Program-made: the position numbers and the translations under genes
Notes under the pieces: generated by a model
The model's database searches: none
What the model was told of the DNA's origin: nothing
The model's input: only the letters and a program-made list of their open reading frames with translations
Assembly (NCBI GenBank): GCA_029718625.1
Contig: CM056380.1
Coordinates: 98,196,780 to 98,260,779 of the forward strand
Reading direction: 5' to 3'
DNA from: Synaphobranchus kaupii
Taxonomy: Eukaryota; Chordata; Actinopteri; Anguilliformes; Synaphobranchidae
Length of the DNA: 64,000 nt
Shown: in pieces, positions 39,813 through 50,500 of the stretch
How the letters are laid out: each line of letters opens with the position of its first letter
How positions within the stretch are numbered: position 1 is the first letter of the stretch

Positions 39813-40055
39813 TTTCTCTTTTCTCTTTCTCAGGTGCCTGCTGAGAAATGTCGCTGTGCGGTGGGTAATATCCTGAGTGAGGGAGAGGAGAAGCCAGAGG
39901 AGGAGCTTGTGCGTCTGTACGAAAAGTTTGGCTTCAAGATCTTCTCTTTCCCGGAAGTGACACACGTGGTCAGCGCCACCTTTCCCAACAGGACCTCTTT
40001 GTCCTTCTTGCTGGGGATCTACAAGGTGTACCCCCAGCTGAGCGACTACATCAAG
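19897..40055 (+). CDS. tex264: TEX264, first two coding exons (gene continues past window)
   Basis: TEX264 is a single-pass ER membrane receptor for selective ER-phagy, also linked to p97-dependent repair of TOP1-DNA adducts. Exon 1 is 19897-20154 (86 codons, donor gtgaga) and exon 2 is 39834-40055 (74 codons, acceptor after a CT tract, donor gtaggg), joined in phase 0. Residues 4-28 form a hydrophobic anchor ([15 protein letters not shown] and following), with YSGLL after it. Then comes the start of the GyrI-like domain: [50 protein letters not shown] and [21 protein letters not shown]. Human TEX264 is about 313 residues, so roughly half is present. The rest of the GyrI-like domain and the C-terminal LC3-interacting region are not found before 64000. 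Intron 1 is 19.7 kb and intron 2 at least 23.9 kb. The gene looks intact as far as visible. Confidence 0.95.
20461..20600. repeat. Probable dispersed repeat in tex264 intron 1
   Basis: The stretch with tggttcccaaatctctcctc, gtaccccctaacc and gcatctgatcaactattcaa resembles a repeat common in fish genomes. I base this on familiarity of wording rather than on a second copy here, so it is tentative. Confidence 0.3.
20714..21625 (-). pseudogene. Penelope-like element remnant: RT C-terminus plus GIY-YIG endonuclease
   Basis: Read on the minus strand, pieces in shifting frames give [35 protein letters not shown], a tract of typical linker, then [34 protein letters not shown] and a terminal [17 protein letters not shown] followed by a stop at 20716-20714. 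This order, reverse transcriptase then C-terminal GIY-YIG nuclease, is the Penelope-like retroelement layout. The copy is 5'-truncated: the RT palm is missing and homology ends at about 21625, where a SINE begins. Several frameshifts and stops make it inactive. It lies antisense to tex264 in intron 1. Confidence 0.85.
21634..22018 (+). mobile_element. tRNA-derived SINE with a second 3'-tail copy
   Basis: The tRNA-like head shows an A-box region (agtgtagtataatggttaag) and a B box ggtttgattcc at 21687-21697. The body follows with gcccttgagca-type sequence (acccttgagcaaggtactta) and a tail near 21745-21835. A second tail (tatccagctgcataaatgga, then ctctggataagagcgtctgc) follows at about 21920-22018. 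This looks like two SINE copies, the second 5'-truncated, or an internal duplication. Confidence 0.85.
22998..23275 (-). mobile_element. SINE-like repeat with tRNA-like head, minus strand
   Basis: On the minus strand a head with ggtggtgtagtggtgtagca (A-box region) and a B box ggttcgagtcc (plus strand 23208-23218) is followed by a body ending at ttaacagggacaatacacat near 23030-23058 on the plus strand. This is a Pol III-type composite repeat, not a functional tRNA. Confidence 0.65.
24319..24558. repeat. Perfect 37-bp inverted repeat with 166-bp loop
   Basis: Positions 24319-24355 (starting aattgaagaccctggtgcta) are exactly complementary to 24522-24558. The loop is AT-rich and non-coding. It could be a MITE with long inverted ends. 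I see no clear target duplication, since the flanks are gagc and ccag. Perfect arms imply recent insertion, gene conversion between arms, or selection on a hairpin. Confidence 0.9.
28243..29030. repeat. Minisatellite of mixed 30-bp and 43-bp units
   Basis: The core is tgtgactgctcgtagccacg plus tccgtcct, with either a short end (tc, 30-bp unit) or an extra gggtgcttctgcgcc (43-bp unit). Roughly 21 units are arranged in blocks of short and long units, with a gttgcctcg variant clustered at 28600-28735. The minus strand is open in all three frames because the units lack stops and shift frame by one. The predicted arginine, serine and histidine repeats are therefore not evidence of a protein. Confidence 0.95.
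29288..29375 (+). repeat. Dispersed repeat fragment (aaactttatttgtatag type)
   Basis: The sequence aataaactttatttgtatag followed by gtgctcaaagtgcttgacag resembles the 3' end of a widespread fish SINE/LINE tail. It is short and lacks a head. Confidence 0.5.
29480..30300. other. Unique, GC-balanced segment of tex264 intron 1
   Basis: No repeat or exon is evident. The stretch has higher complexity and GC content than its surroundings, with motifs such as ctaattgcatg, cccaattagccgag and cttaattggcctgatg. It is a reasonable candidate for conserved non-coding sequence, but conservation cannot be judged from one genome. Confidence 0.3.
30429..30462. repeat. (TC)n microsatellite
   Basis: About 17 tc dinucleotides are followed by a further pyrimidine-rich stretch. 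This is simple sequence in tex264 intron 1. Confidence 0.95.
31255..31400 (-). mobile_element. SINE fragment, rearranged
   Basis: The minus strand carries a ggataagagcgtctgaatga type tail (plus strand about 31272-31300), while caaggttcaaatccc and gatccagctgtacaaatg pieces read on the plus strand. The fragment seems rearranged or made of two pieces. Confidence 0.45.
31725..32860. mobile_element. Harbinger-like MITE with cctc-ttttataaat type inverted ends
   Basis: The left end gggcctcttttataaatggt and the right end, read on the minus strand as gcgcctcatttataaaactt, form an imperfect inverted repeat rich in gcgtacgc motifs. CTG flanks both sides (31722-31724 and 32861-32863), fitting a 3-bp target duplication as in PIF/Harbinger elements. 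The 1.1-kb interior has only short frames and no nuclease motif I recognise, so it is non-autonomous. Confidence 0.65.
32880..36390. other. tex264 intron 1, later part: no gene seen
   Basis: This is mostly unique sequence with pyrimidine-rich stretches (32900-33030), a T-rich tract near 35510-35530 and another near 36000. Short frames, including a minus-strand pair at 36037-36315, match nothing I recognise. Confidence 0.6.
36393..36475 (+). repeat. 28-bp tandem repeat, three copies
   Basis: The unit ggtgctggtgttccaggtta plus aggtttct occurs three times with almost no differences. Confidence 0.95.
38292..38357 (+). repeat. 30-bp tandem repeat, about two copies
   Basis: The sequence caaatgccaggcttcacaga plus cggagccaat is duplicated exactly, with the start of a third copy. 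Confidence 0.95.
39779..39833 (+). repeat. (CT)n tract forming the tex264 exon 2 pyrimidine tract
   Basis: A ct microsatellite of about 14 units continues as tctcttttctcttttctctt up to the acceptor cag at 39831-39833. It should give a very strong pyrimidine tract despite the 19.7-kb intron. Confidence 0.9.
39834..40055 (+). CDS. tex264: TEX264 coding exon 2
   Basis: This 74-codon exon reads from [11 protein letters not shown] to YPQLSDYIK and aligns with the middle of the human protein without gaps. Its acceptor follows a long CT microsatellite that supplies the pyrimidine tract. The next exon should begin in phase 0, with a segment equivalent to the human ERKLCAYP region, which I did not find in the remaining 24 kb. 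Confidence 0.95.
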
Positions 40056-41670
40056 GTAGGGGTGCCACACGAACGCGGCACTGCTTATCGCTTTCAGAAA
40101 ATTAAGCTGTAGCAGTGCAGTGACTAACGAACCGTGATTTGAGTTGTCAGTTGTCCCTTGTAACCCTGTAATTCGTAAGCAACTTTTGCCACTTTTTAAA
40201 TGTTGTGTTCAGTTCTGTTGTGTCACTTCCTCCGCCTTCCTTCCCCTGCGCTCAGCTCTTAGTCACTGAGTGGCTTCATTGCGTTTTCTCATTTGCCCAT
40301 TAAACACACACATGATATTGCTATAATTATGTGTAATCAGCAAAGATATGACACCAAGCCTGCACCATGCATTGAGATCCAGGCCAGGGAATAACGACAT
40401 TTACTTCAGCTCTTTGTGCAGACGGTCATTAAGTCATCGTTTACCATTTGTGTTATAAAAGGGCCCTTGGTTGATACCTTTGTGTGTAGACTGAGAGCGG
40501 TGGATGTGTGGGGCTCACAACACTGCCATGGTATTAGATGGAGCTAATGGTTAGCATATGGTAAGTGCTGCTGCGTGTGCTTTAGGTGCCATGGACTGTA
40601 CGTTTACACTCGGGTGGCTGTCAGGCTGCCTGGTCTAATCACGTTGCTTTTTAATGCACTTGAATGATAGGTTTCAGCCATGAGAGAAGTGCTCTCGTTC
40701 AGGTGGAACAAAATTTAAAAACAAACTCAAATAATGGTGTTTAATGTAAAACGGTATCTATATTTTTTATGTTTTGTAATATTTTTTTTATTTGAAAAAC
40801 ATTATCCACATGTTTGGTAGATCTTGTGGAATAACATAATATTGCCAAAAATAGAATAGTCCAGGACCTTTAAATAGTTTGAGAGAAAGTGGTAGTGTTT
40901 TTCAGCTCCTTCTCAAAGTTAATGGTAATGAACTGATATTTTTAATGAAATGATAACTGAAAGTAAAAAAAAAAAAAAAAGACAAAACAAAACAACGCCA
41001 ACAGCAAATTCAAAATGTCAGCAGGGGCTTGGTGTTTCTATTTGTTCCTTTATAGGTGTATCTGCATTATACCCCAAAGGGAGTGTCCTCTCACCTGAAG
41101 AAGCTCTTGTTTGTCCAGTGTGATATTTAATCATTTTTATTTCCTACCTCCCTGATGAAACCACTGAGGTGTTTCTGAGAAAAACGGTGTGTGCAGATCC
41201 AGGCCACCCCATTGTCTGATAGGCACCAGGTACCAGCTATCTCTTGCCTCATGATTGCCCCATGATGAGGGATTTTCTTTTCTGAGAATAAATTAACTTC
41301 AATTAAAGGTTGGATTTGTTAAATTTTTTCAGTGTGAGATTAAGCTAATTCACCAAAAGGTTTTATAACCCTTTTTACTCATCTTTACCAGGGGTGCCAA
41401 TAATTGTGGAGGGCACTGTATGTATATATGATATGCATGAGATGGGTGCTGATAAAGTAGGACTTGATCTTCCAAGAACACAAGCTGACATTGTGTTATT
41501 GATCCAGCCTTAAAGGTTGACTATGGCGCTGTGAGATGCCTGTAATATAGCACGGCCCCCCAAAGATTCTCTGATTGCCGGCTGTCAGCGTGACGGTCAG
41601 AGTCATGTGACATGCGTTTTGCCTTTGCTGTTTTTCTCCAGCGTTAGCTTACGCACTTGACCTGGCAGAT
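40056..41670. other. tex264 intron 2, first part: no gene seen
   Basis: This is AT-rich unique sequence with a poly(A) run near 40966-40980. A segment ending ggtgccaataattgtggagg gcactgta-like (41393-41420) resembles a DNA-transposon terminus, but no partner end was located. Confidence 0.5.
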
Positions 41671-41677
41671 CTGTGGC

Positions 41678-41850
41678 AATGCATGCACGTTCTACTCTGC
41701 AATGCATGCACACTCTACTCTGCAATGCGTGCACGTTCTACTCTGCAATGCCTGCACGCTCTACTCTGCAATGCGTGCACGTTCTACTCTCCAATGCCTG
41801 CACGCTCTACTCTGCAATGCGTGCACGTTCTACTCTGCAATGCATGCACG
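41678..41850 (+). repeat. 23-bp minisatellite, about 7.5 copies
   Basis: The unit aatgcatgcacgttctactc plus tgc alternates with cctgcacgct and gcgtgcacgtt variants. All three plus frames stay open because 23 is not divisible by three and the unit lacks stops. Confidence 0.95.
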
Positions 41851-42511
41851 CTGCCACACATGCATTCACCGGAACATGGCCCGCTCCTTGATCGTGCCCA
41901 TCCGTTTAATTAAGGGATGAATTTGGGGGTGGTTCACTGTATAGCCACGCCCCTGCTGAAAGGTGCTCTGATCTGCTCTCCCGCTGGCGAGTGATGGTGT
42001 AACAGTTATGGGAAGAGCGTGGAGGGAAAAGGTAAGCTGTGTAAGTCATTTTGAAGCCTGCAGCTGTTCAAGGGCATGAGTGGGGATTGCACTCTTCAAA
42101 TGGATTCCAGAGGAACATTTCCTGTGAAACTGCCAATGCTGTACACAGTCACCCCGAGCACAAGCATCCGCAAAGCACATGAGTAATGTTGAATAATGCA
42201 AAGGTCAGGTATGTGCGTCTTCCTGTGTATCTAGTTTACTGGTTTATTGCAGATTAAAGGGGCATGAGAGATGTGAGGCTAAAGGGCAGTGCCAGTGTCT
42301 TTGGTGAAGAGCCACTGAAGTCCTCTTTTGTCCATTCATTTCCCTGCAGCTACTGTATATAAAACCCAGTGACTGCGTATCCATCAATGAAACCCACAGC
42401 TCCTGCACCCGACACCTTTGCTGATCAGATGATTTCTGTCAGGACAACTCACGTATACAAATTACATGTTTTAATGAATGTGCTGCGTAATTATTTTGGT
42501 TTGGCGCTGAA

Positions 42512-42602
42512 TGGATCTGCTTTAGTACTGCTCTGGAGCACGAGCATCTCCCCCCCGCTAAACAAGAGATGACCAGGAACCCCCCATACTAAAGCAGATC
42601 CA
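42512..42602. repeat. Short inverted repeat, about 15-bp arms
   Basis: The sequence tggatctgctttagta (42512-42527) pairs with tactaaagcagatcc (42588-42602) across a 60-base loop containing a C-rich tract. It may be a small MITE relic or a chance hairpin. Confidence 0.7.
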
Positions 42603-42699
42603 AACAGGTGGAAGCTGGGGTGGTGGAGGGTGAAGCCACAAAGCAAACAAAAGTCAAGAGTAGCAGTGAGCAGCACAGGCAGGACTGATTATTGGTTTA

Positions 42700-45600
42700 A
42701 AAAGGGCGCTCCATTAGAGGTGTGCGCATGTGATTGGTTGATTATGAGACGCATGGTTGCTAGCCAACTAATGGTTGGCTACAGCAAGAGTTACCTGACA
42801 GAACTACCTATGCGCACTAATCGTTCGGCGACGCTCAGTATTTTCCTGTGTTTTTTTTTTTCCATTTTAAGTGCACTTTTCATAACCAAGATGTGCTAAC
42901 CAGCCGCCTAAAAACGTGCACGTAGCAATCATGTCACATTAGGAACTCTGAAAGCCCCCCCTTCCAAAAAAAAAATTAAAAAATGTAAATCAGTTTGTAA
43001 AACCCTCAGTTTGGCAGAGTGAGACGCTGAGAGATGTTTGTGAGGTAGCTTCCTTCAGTTGCTGCCAAAAGTGAACAGCTCGACAGAGCAGTGCTATTTA
43101 ACCACTGGGCATAGGCCCAAAAGTCCTTTTCTCTGACCTCAGAGACGAGGATTAAAAAACGGAACACAGAGTCTGTTCTTACAGACTCCGGTGCCAGCCC
43201 CCCCTGACCTTGCCCTCATATCATTTGGAGAAGATTGGCACTTTTAGGGTGACATAATGATGGAAGGCGAGTGTCGGTGGCCAGAGCCTGTGATTACTGT
43301 AAATGCAGTGTGCGCGATCGTGATGCGGCTTTAATCACAGCTCTGCGAGGAAGGGAGATGCCTGCCTGGGCCAGAGCAGGGACAGCTGGGTAAATTAGCT
43401 AATGAACAGGGCGTGGCAGGCCTCTGACGGGGTTTAATTACCCGTGCAAGTCGTGTGCAGGTGGTAGCGCTGCGAGGGGCCTGGGGGTGTTTCTCTTCCT
43501 CTAAGAAAGTGCGCCTGTTCTTACCACAGTGCCGCCATCTGGACTCCTGTCACCCTGGGTATGCGGCGGGTACCTGCTCTTCTGAAGGCCGCGACGCAGA
43601 TTCCTTTGTACTCTGTAATGGACATGTCAGCCCTGTCTCCGCCGTCTTAACCGTCATCGTGATCATCCCGATCCGGATGCTGTTGAGAAGCGGCTTGCTC
43701 CGTCTGGGCGAATGTCCGCAATCAAGCTAAACTTATAGTGTGTCGGAGATTGAGATTCAGTGCTTGACTGCCCTGCTTTCCATGCATAAATAACCCCCCC
43801 CACACACACACCTCCTCCCTGAGTGCCATCACTGTTATTATCCCCACCCCCTGCTGGAAGCCAACATCTCCCATCGTCTTTCATAAACACCCGTGATCAC
43901 CCCCCGCGTGCGTTCTTCATAAACACCTCCCTGCCAGCCCAACGGCCCTGACCCAGGGGAGGGAGGGGGTGGAGGGGGTGGAGACGGTGGAGGTGAGATG
44001 TGCTGGGAGCAGAGATGAATCTTCAGCGGGCCCAGTGGGGCGGTAGGAAAACAGAGGGAGACTTGAGGAGAGTTGTCAACATGGCCCATCTGTGACCAGT
44101 GTGTTCCAGATGAATAAGCATAATGATTCTGTATCACTGTGTGCGTGCGTGCGTGCGTGCATGCGTGCAAGTGGTCCCAGTGTAGATGGGTGCGTTTGTG
44201 CGCTTTATGTAGGGGATGGCAGAGCTCTCAGTGAGAAATATAGGGGACAACACAAATACCGCCGGTATGTTAAACGGATTTAAATGAGCAACAGATGACA
44301 CGCTGATTTCTTTTTCGGAACTCAACGGAAGCCAGTTCACTTTAGGGAGGAGAGGCGTATGGTCGTATGGCGTTTGAGTTATTCTTGACGCATTTCAGGG
44401 TTGAGTCACGCTTCACCTGCCGCGGTTTTGGAAACGGAAGGAGGGGGGATGCAGACGGAGAGGCTCTTTGCCTCTCACTAAAGCCCCTTGCGTGTATGTC
44501 AGCTTGCAGGGGGTGCCTGGTACTCAAGGCCATTCTCGAACCGCACTACGGACGGACAATCGCACCCCCGTGTCCCTTTTACTTCACCTCGTGAGTCAAA
44601 GTTAAGGACAAATGTTGATTGTGTTCGGCGAGGGTATTGGTCACGTGTGTGGCGATCTGGTGTTTTTCCTTCTTCCGGGACCTTTCTGTTGCTGTGGTTT
44701 GCGTGCGATTGATCGGCCACCCCTCCAGCCCCACCCACGCCCCTCTGCCCATCCATCCATCACAGGTTCCAGCGCCGCCCCCGGGCCTTGCCATGAATAA
44801 TTCACACGGCCCCCCTCTCCCACCTCCTTCCGCGCTCTCGTCCGTTGGACGAGCAGGGGAAATTGGTCCACACCATTCATATTTGATGTGCTTGTCTCAT
44901 GAGAAGGCGAAAGGTAAACGTGAGCAGGGGCTTTCGATGTCCTGTGAGAAATTGACCATCACCGCTGCGCTGATGGAAGATTGTGGTCCTGGATTTTGCG
45001 TGAGGCCTCTTTTCTCCTCACTGATTCGGGGCTCCTCAGAGACGTCTGGAACATTCACTCCGTGGATGCAGTTGCTATTCCACGCTTCTGTCGCTTACCT
45101 TTGCCCACTGGCGCTCACCATGAGACGAAGCAGGTGTGAAGCTGTAATTCTCTGGTGGAGGGCTTGTTATGTGAACTTCTACGAGGTACATGAGTACTAT
45201 GCGAGAAGTATGGTAGTAAGCTTCCTGTACCCTGTCAGTTCGTAATGTTGTTATACACACACCCGGCTGTGGCGTTGTGTGTGTGGCATGAGCAGACTCT
45301 GTTGCAGTGTGTAGCGCGGTGCTGTGACTGTGCTTTCCCTCCATCGCACTGCCTTCCTTGCGTATTGTCTCTTGCCACACTGACACAAGCCCCATTTGAC
45401 TGACCCATCTCTTAAAACAGCGTATTTCAAGTGTCCGTGGTTACAAAAAGTCCACAGAACCCCCTGTTGTTCAGCTTTATGGTATTTCATGTGCTGTAAA
45501 TACAGCACCGAGTGATAGCATGTGTGTGGCTTCCACCTTCCCACCCCCCCCTCTCTCTTTGTCTCTCTCTTCCACAGCCCCACTCATCCCCAGCACCTTC

Positions 45601-46700
45601 ACATCTGTCAGCAAAAGACTAAACACAGCCTCTGTTTAATAATGAAGTGAGATCACTTTTTGTGAGATTGGTCCCTCGCCCTCTTTACCCGCATTATTTT
45701 CTCGGAGTGAGGCCGGGAAATGGTTACTGGTCGTTCGCAGCAGTTATATTTAACTTGTTTGTCTGGAGAGAGGGGTGAGATGTGTGCGGCACATCCTCCG
45801 ATAGTGGCTCGCCGAGAAAACGTGTCCATGGTTACGCTTTCATCTGCGCCTCCTTTTTCATGTGAACCCCGCCCCCATCCCTTCTGCTTCCTGCTGCTCG
45901 TGCTCATGAGAAGTGTACAAACCGTTCGAATTTGGAGCCTCGCATTTCTGACAGATTTTTTTCTGTATTTTTTTTTCCCTTTTCAGTCTGATAATAGTTC
46001 ATTTCAAAATAGATTTTTTTTTTTCCACTTCCATTCTTTGAGGAGGAGGAGGAGGGTTGGGTGGGTTCATTGAAGAGTTTGTGGAACATGGCAGCTGGCT
46101 CTATTGGATGAAAATTATGTTGGGCTCCAATACCGCAGGGACCTTGCTTGGTAAATAAAAGGTTTCTTTTGGGAACAGACCTTCATCGTGTGAAGTGGGC
46201 TTCACTATTGTACTGAATGACAATCATCTGTCCTGCACTTAGACATACACATAGGCCTAGGTGCAGGCGTGGGCACAAGTACTGGCCCACCCTGCTTTCA
46301 GAGCTGGCCAGAGTAATAAATAACCCTTTTCCAATGATGGGTTTGCTTTGCTGTACCTTTCTGCTGAACAAATGATATTCATATTACTGATATTCTGTGT
46401 GGTAAAATCTGTCCATGAGGTTGCCTGTCCTACAGAGTATGAGGTTGGCTGTCCTACAGAAGCAGCTAATGCAGTTTTTTATTATTTGTTTGAGGTAAAC
46501 TTGTATATTATTGAATGTTTTACTTATATATCTTCATCTGTGCTGCACAAACGATGCTTGTAGTCACCACTACCAATATTGCAGTTTTCTCATCTAAAAG
46601 AACAGAACAGTGTAGAATAGAAAGGAACTCCTGCAGGGAGGTTTGATGGTAATGTGAAGGGAGATGCAGGGTGACTGTTCACTAAACAAATTCATGATAT
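42700..46700. other. tex264 intron 2, second part: no gene seen
   Basis: Mixed unique sequence. A gcgt microsatellite lies near 44143-44165. The 43200-43440 stretch has balanced composition and homeodomain-like sites (ttagctaatg, tttaattaccc) and could be conserved non-coding DNA. The longest plus frame (44619-45245) has no recognisable domain and no conserved start context. Confidence 0.5.
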
Positions 46701-46714
46701 CCAGGTATGTAAGG

Positions 46715-46905
46715 TTCTATAAGGTTCTATAATTTCTAAACGGTTCATCCGATATGGATGAAAATACCCTCAAATAAAATCTGACAGTCTGCACTTCAAC
46801 CTCATTGTCATTGTATCCTTTCAAACTCAAAGTGCTAGAGTACAGAACCAAAATAACAAAATATGTTTCACTGTCCAATGAATTATGGTGCTCACTGTAG
46901 CTATT
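46715..46905 (+). repeat. Dispersed repeat, copy 2 (longer)
   Basis: This copy contains the whole of the 455-572 repeat plus an internal segment starting ccgatatggatgaaaatacc that copy 1 lacks. It ends ggtgctcactgtag immediately before the 52-bp minisatellite. Confidence 0.75.
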
Positions 46906-46910
46906 TGCAT

Positions 46911-47584
46911 TGCTTAGTTTTCTGATTAATGAAGTAGGCAGCTATGTTCAGTCTGGGTGGGTTGCTTAGTTTTCTGATTAATGAAGTAGGCAGCTATGTT
47001 CAGTCTGGGTGGGTTGCTTAGTTTTCTGATTAATGAAGTAGGCAGCTATGTTCAGTCTGGGTGGGTTGCTCAGTTTTCTGATTAATGAAGTAGGCAGCTA
47101 TGTTCAGTCTGGGTGGGTTGCTCAGTTTTCTGATTAATGAAGTAGGCAGCTATGTTCAGTCTGGGTGGGTTGCTCAGTTTTCTGATTAATGAAGTAGGCA
47201 GCTATGTTCAGTCTGGGTGGGTTGCTCAGTGTTCTGATTAATGAAGTAGGCAGCTATGTTCAGTGTGGGTGGGTTGCTCAGTTTTCTGATTAATGAAGTA
47301 GGCGGCTATGTTCAGTCTGGGTGGGTTGCTTAGTTTTCTGATTAATGAAGTAGGCAGCTATGTTCAGTCTGGGTGGGTTGCTTAGTTTTCTGATTAATGA
47401 AGTAGGCAGCTATGTTCAGTCTGGGTGGGTTGCTCAGTTTTCTGATTAATGAAGTAGGCAGCTATGTTCAGTCTGGGTGGGTTGCTTAGTTTTCTGATTA
47501 ATGAAGTAGGCAGCTATGTTCAGTCTGGGTGGGTTGCTTAGTTTTCTGATTAATGAAGTAGGCAGCTATGTTCAGTCTGGGTGG
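46911..47584 (+). repeat. 52-bp minisatellite, about 13 copies
   Basis: The unit, containing ttctgattaatgaagtaggc, agctatgttcagtctgggtg and ggttgcttag, is repeated about 13 times with very few differences. These are gctt/gctc, one ttttctg/tgttctg, one cagtct/cagtgt and one gcagc/gcggc. The near identity points to recent expansion. Confidence 0.97.
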
Positions 47585-47599
47585 TTTGGGGCTTCCATT

Positions 47600-50500
47600 G
47601 ATTTCTTCATCTTTCATGTACTTTAAAGAAGATAAATGAATTACTAGAAGAGCCATCAATTTAAAATGTATGAAATACGTATGTATCAAACCAAGTTGAT
47701 TTCCACTTTGGTGAAAATACGTTTTATTAAACAGTTTGTTCAAATCTAGTATTCAAGTATTTTTGCTTTTCAGGTTTAAATGTATTTATTTTATTATTTT
47801 ATTTTATTTGGGGGTGGGGGGCAGTGGTCTCACTGCTGTTGTGGTGATTATGAATTTTTGCTTGTTATGCTCTCCAATTTTCATAGATTTTCCGCAAGTC
47901 TTGACAAAAAAAGAAATGGTATGTTTTTTTTTTTTTAATGAAAAATTATCCAGGACTAACTCAACTTTGTGCATAGTTAGATTTTATTACATTTTCAAAG
48001 TGCATGAAGTTTTATTATAATTCTGCCATGTTTTTACTAGTACCGCATATCTTGATATGATACATATATTTATGAATAAACGTATGTTCTCAATTGCCAT
48101 ATATATTTATTTTATTTTACGCATTTTCCATGACATTATGAGAGTTTTTTTTCTCCAAAAACACATTATGCAGCGCAATGTGTGCTGGGACTTATTCATG
48201 TCTGCTTGCATCCACAGGGGAGCAGTAAACAATGAGGAAGTGTTGTTTTATCAGTGCTACAGTCCGTTAAATAAATAACCACACAAAACCACCCCCCCCC
48301 CTCGCCCACGCTTACATGGAGATGTTCGCTGGCAGAACTCAAGAGCACCCCAAGAGCTGTGGCGTAACGCTCTACCTCCTTAAAAAAATGTTTGCCTCTC
48401 GACATGTGACGGGGGTGGGTTTGGGGTGACGAATGTGGCCCCTTAGTCTCCACGTCACATGGTTGTTACAGGACATGAGACTTGGGGTGGGAGGGGAGGT
48501 GTCTTGGGCCTTAATCCTCTCCAGCACTCATTCATTATTGAAGATCTCTGCGCTTCCTCATTGCGGGTCGGCTGTCGGCCATCTTGTGGTAGAGATGGTG
48601 GGGAAGGGGCATTTGGGGCGTGACACTCAACGTAGCAAGAGCATCATGGGATGAGTTTGGGAGGTTTGCGCGGACCCTGGTGTTACCCTGTGTGCTGCTG
48701 GGTAAGTTAAATTGTCCCTCCATAATTAATGATGTCATCCTGCCATACTGTTCCCTCTATTATGCTTTTATTGTCTGACACAAAGTCTCTCTCCCAGGGG
48801 CGCACTTACAGTGGAGCTTATGGCCTCTTAAAACCCAAGGCATAAAAGTCCTCTATAGCAGCCGGCCTGTATTGAACATGATGTTTTATAGATGTGTCTT
48901 CTGCTTTATGTAAGCTCCAGTATATTTCTCTTCTTTTTTTTTTTCTGTCCCCTGACCCACATGATTTTTCTTAGAAAATCATTTCAAATAAAATAAAAAA
49001 ATAAAAAAATAAAAAAACTCAACTCTGGGTCTTCTGGTCTTTTTGGAAAGCTTATTTTCTTGTCGGATTGAAATCGGTTCCATCTTATATTTGTTAAAAG
49101 CAGACCCTAAAGGGGCAAAGCTTTTATAATTGTGCCAAACAGTGATGGTGGAGCCCGTTCCACCAAAGCCTGCATATTTTTATATCCACCGCATGTGAAT
49201 ATAACCTGACTGCCATTAAACAGAGTCAAATACAAATAATAATAAAGCATTTTTTCTGATTTGCTCGATTGTGACATACCATAACCGGTCCTTTTGCAAC
49301 CGTTTTATTGGAAGCAGAGAGTTTCATGTGTAATATGTTGAGTGCAGAAGCTGCTGTTTAGAAGACTTCTTTGTGAGCTGTGGTGGGGGGGATCAGGCTA
49401 TATTTAGAATCTGTGATGAGTTTTCATTGTATTTTCCGCCTTACATGTACAAGTGTGGATCTTTTCTTGTTAAAGACATGACTTGCCCATAGCCTGTTGG
49501 CCATGCCTGTTTACTCTGCTATTGCTGGGGCTTCCTCTTCTCTTCTGCCCAGTTACTGTGCACTTTGGTCGCTGGTTCAAATGCTAGGTTGGGTAAAGCA
49601 TCTGTATTGCCTCACAAATAATAACCAATCATATAAGTCTGGTTTCAATTAACCCATTCTGCACAACTCCCTGCTCCCATTCTTGGGCAACGCTGCATTA
49701 ACTCCTGCGCACAGCAAACCTATTTTCCCTGTGATTGAAAAAATATGAACCAGACCTCTGTCAGAGCCTCGTAAGGCCTTCCAGCGAAGAAAGGAGCACG
49801 GTTTTAAAGCATAAACTTGATGGATTGAGATGTTCTTTACTTTGAATGGTATGGCTTGCAATTCAATTGATCCCTTTTTCCCCACCCACCCTGCTGTTCT
49901 TGCTGATTCTCATTCCCACTAAAATAGAGGCTCTCCCCCATGTGATGAGCTGTGAATTGATCTCTACTCTGAATTAGTTGTTTATTATGCTTTGCCCTCT
50001 AATGCCTCATTATGATGGAAATAGATATATGTAAGACAAAACATTACATTCTATTCATTAAATTAATCTATAATCCTTTGGATAATTTCACATGCAACTA
50101 ATTAATTAATCTTCCCTGTTGTGCCACGTTGTGTGACAGTTCTTTTAGACGGCGCGTTAGAATTGCATGAAGCAATCTTTGATTCATTGATCGATCTGGC
50201 TCTTGAAACCAATAGCAGTGGCAGCCTGTATTCTGTTAAAATCAGCTTGAAGATAATGGAGAAAAAGCACTCAAATGCATGCGCTCAATAACCTCAATTG
50301 ATCCAGGGGCTTGGTGGGAGCAAACCAGAGCACACAGGGTGGCCTTGGGGCGGAGTTTGGGAAGCTCTTCTTTCAAGGTCTCAAATTCAAACCCCTTGTT
50401 TTAGCTAGATTGATTTATTGTTTCCTGGCCCCTCCCTCTCTCTCCGCCCATTTAACAGTGTGATGGCTGCATTGAGAATCAGGGGTCTAGTGATAGGCCC

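Noticed and set aside
44619..45245. 208-codon plus frame in tex264 intron 2
   Set aside because: No recognisable domain, no splice context and frequent low-complexity stretches; likely chance.
46911..47584. Regular repeats that could suggest a CRISPR-like array
   Set aside because: The units are directly adjacent identical copies with no unique spacers, in a vertebrate intron.
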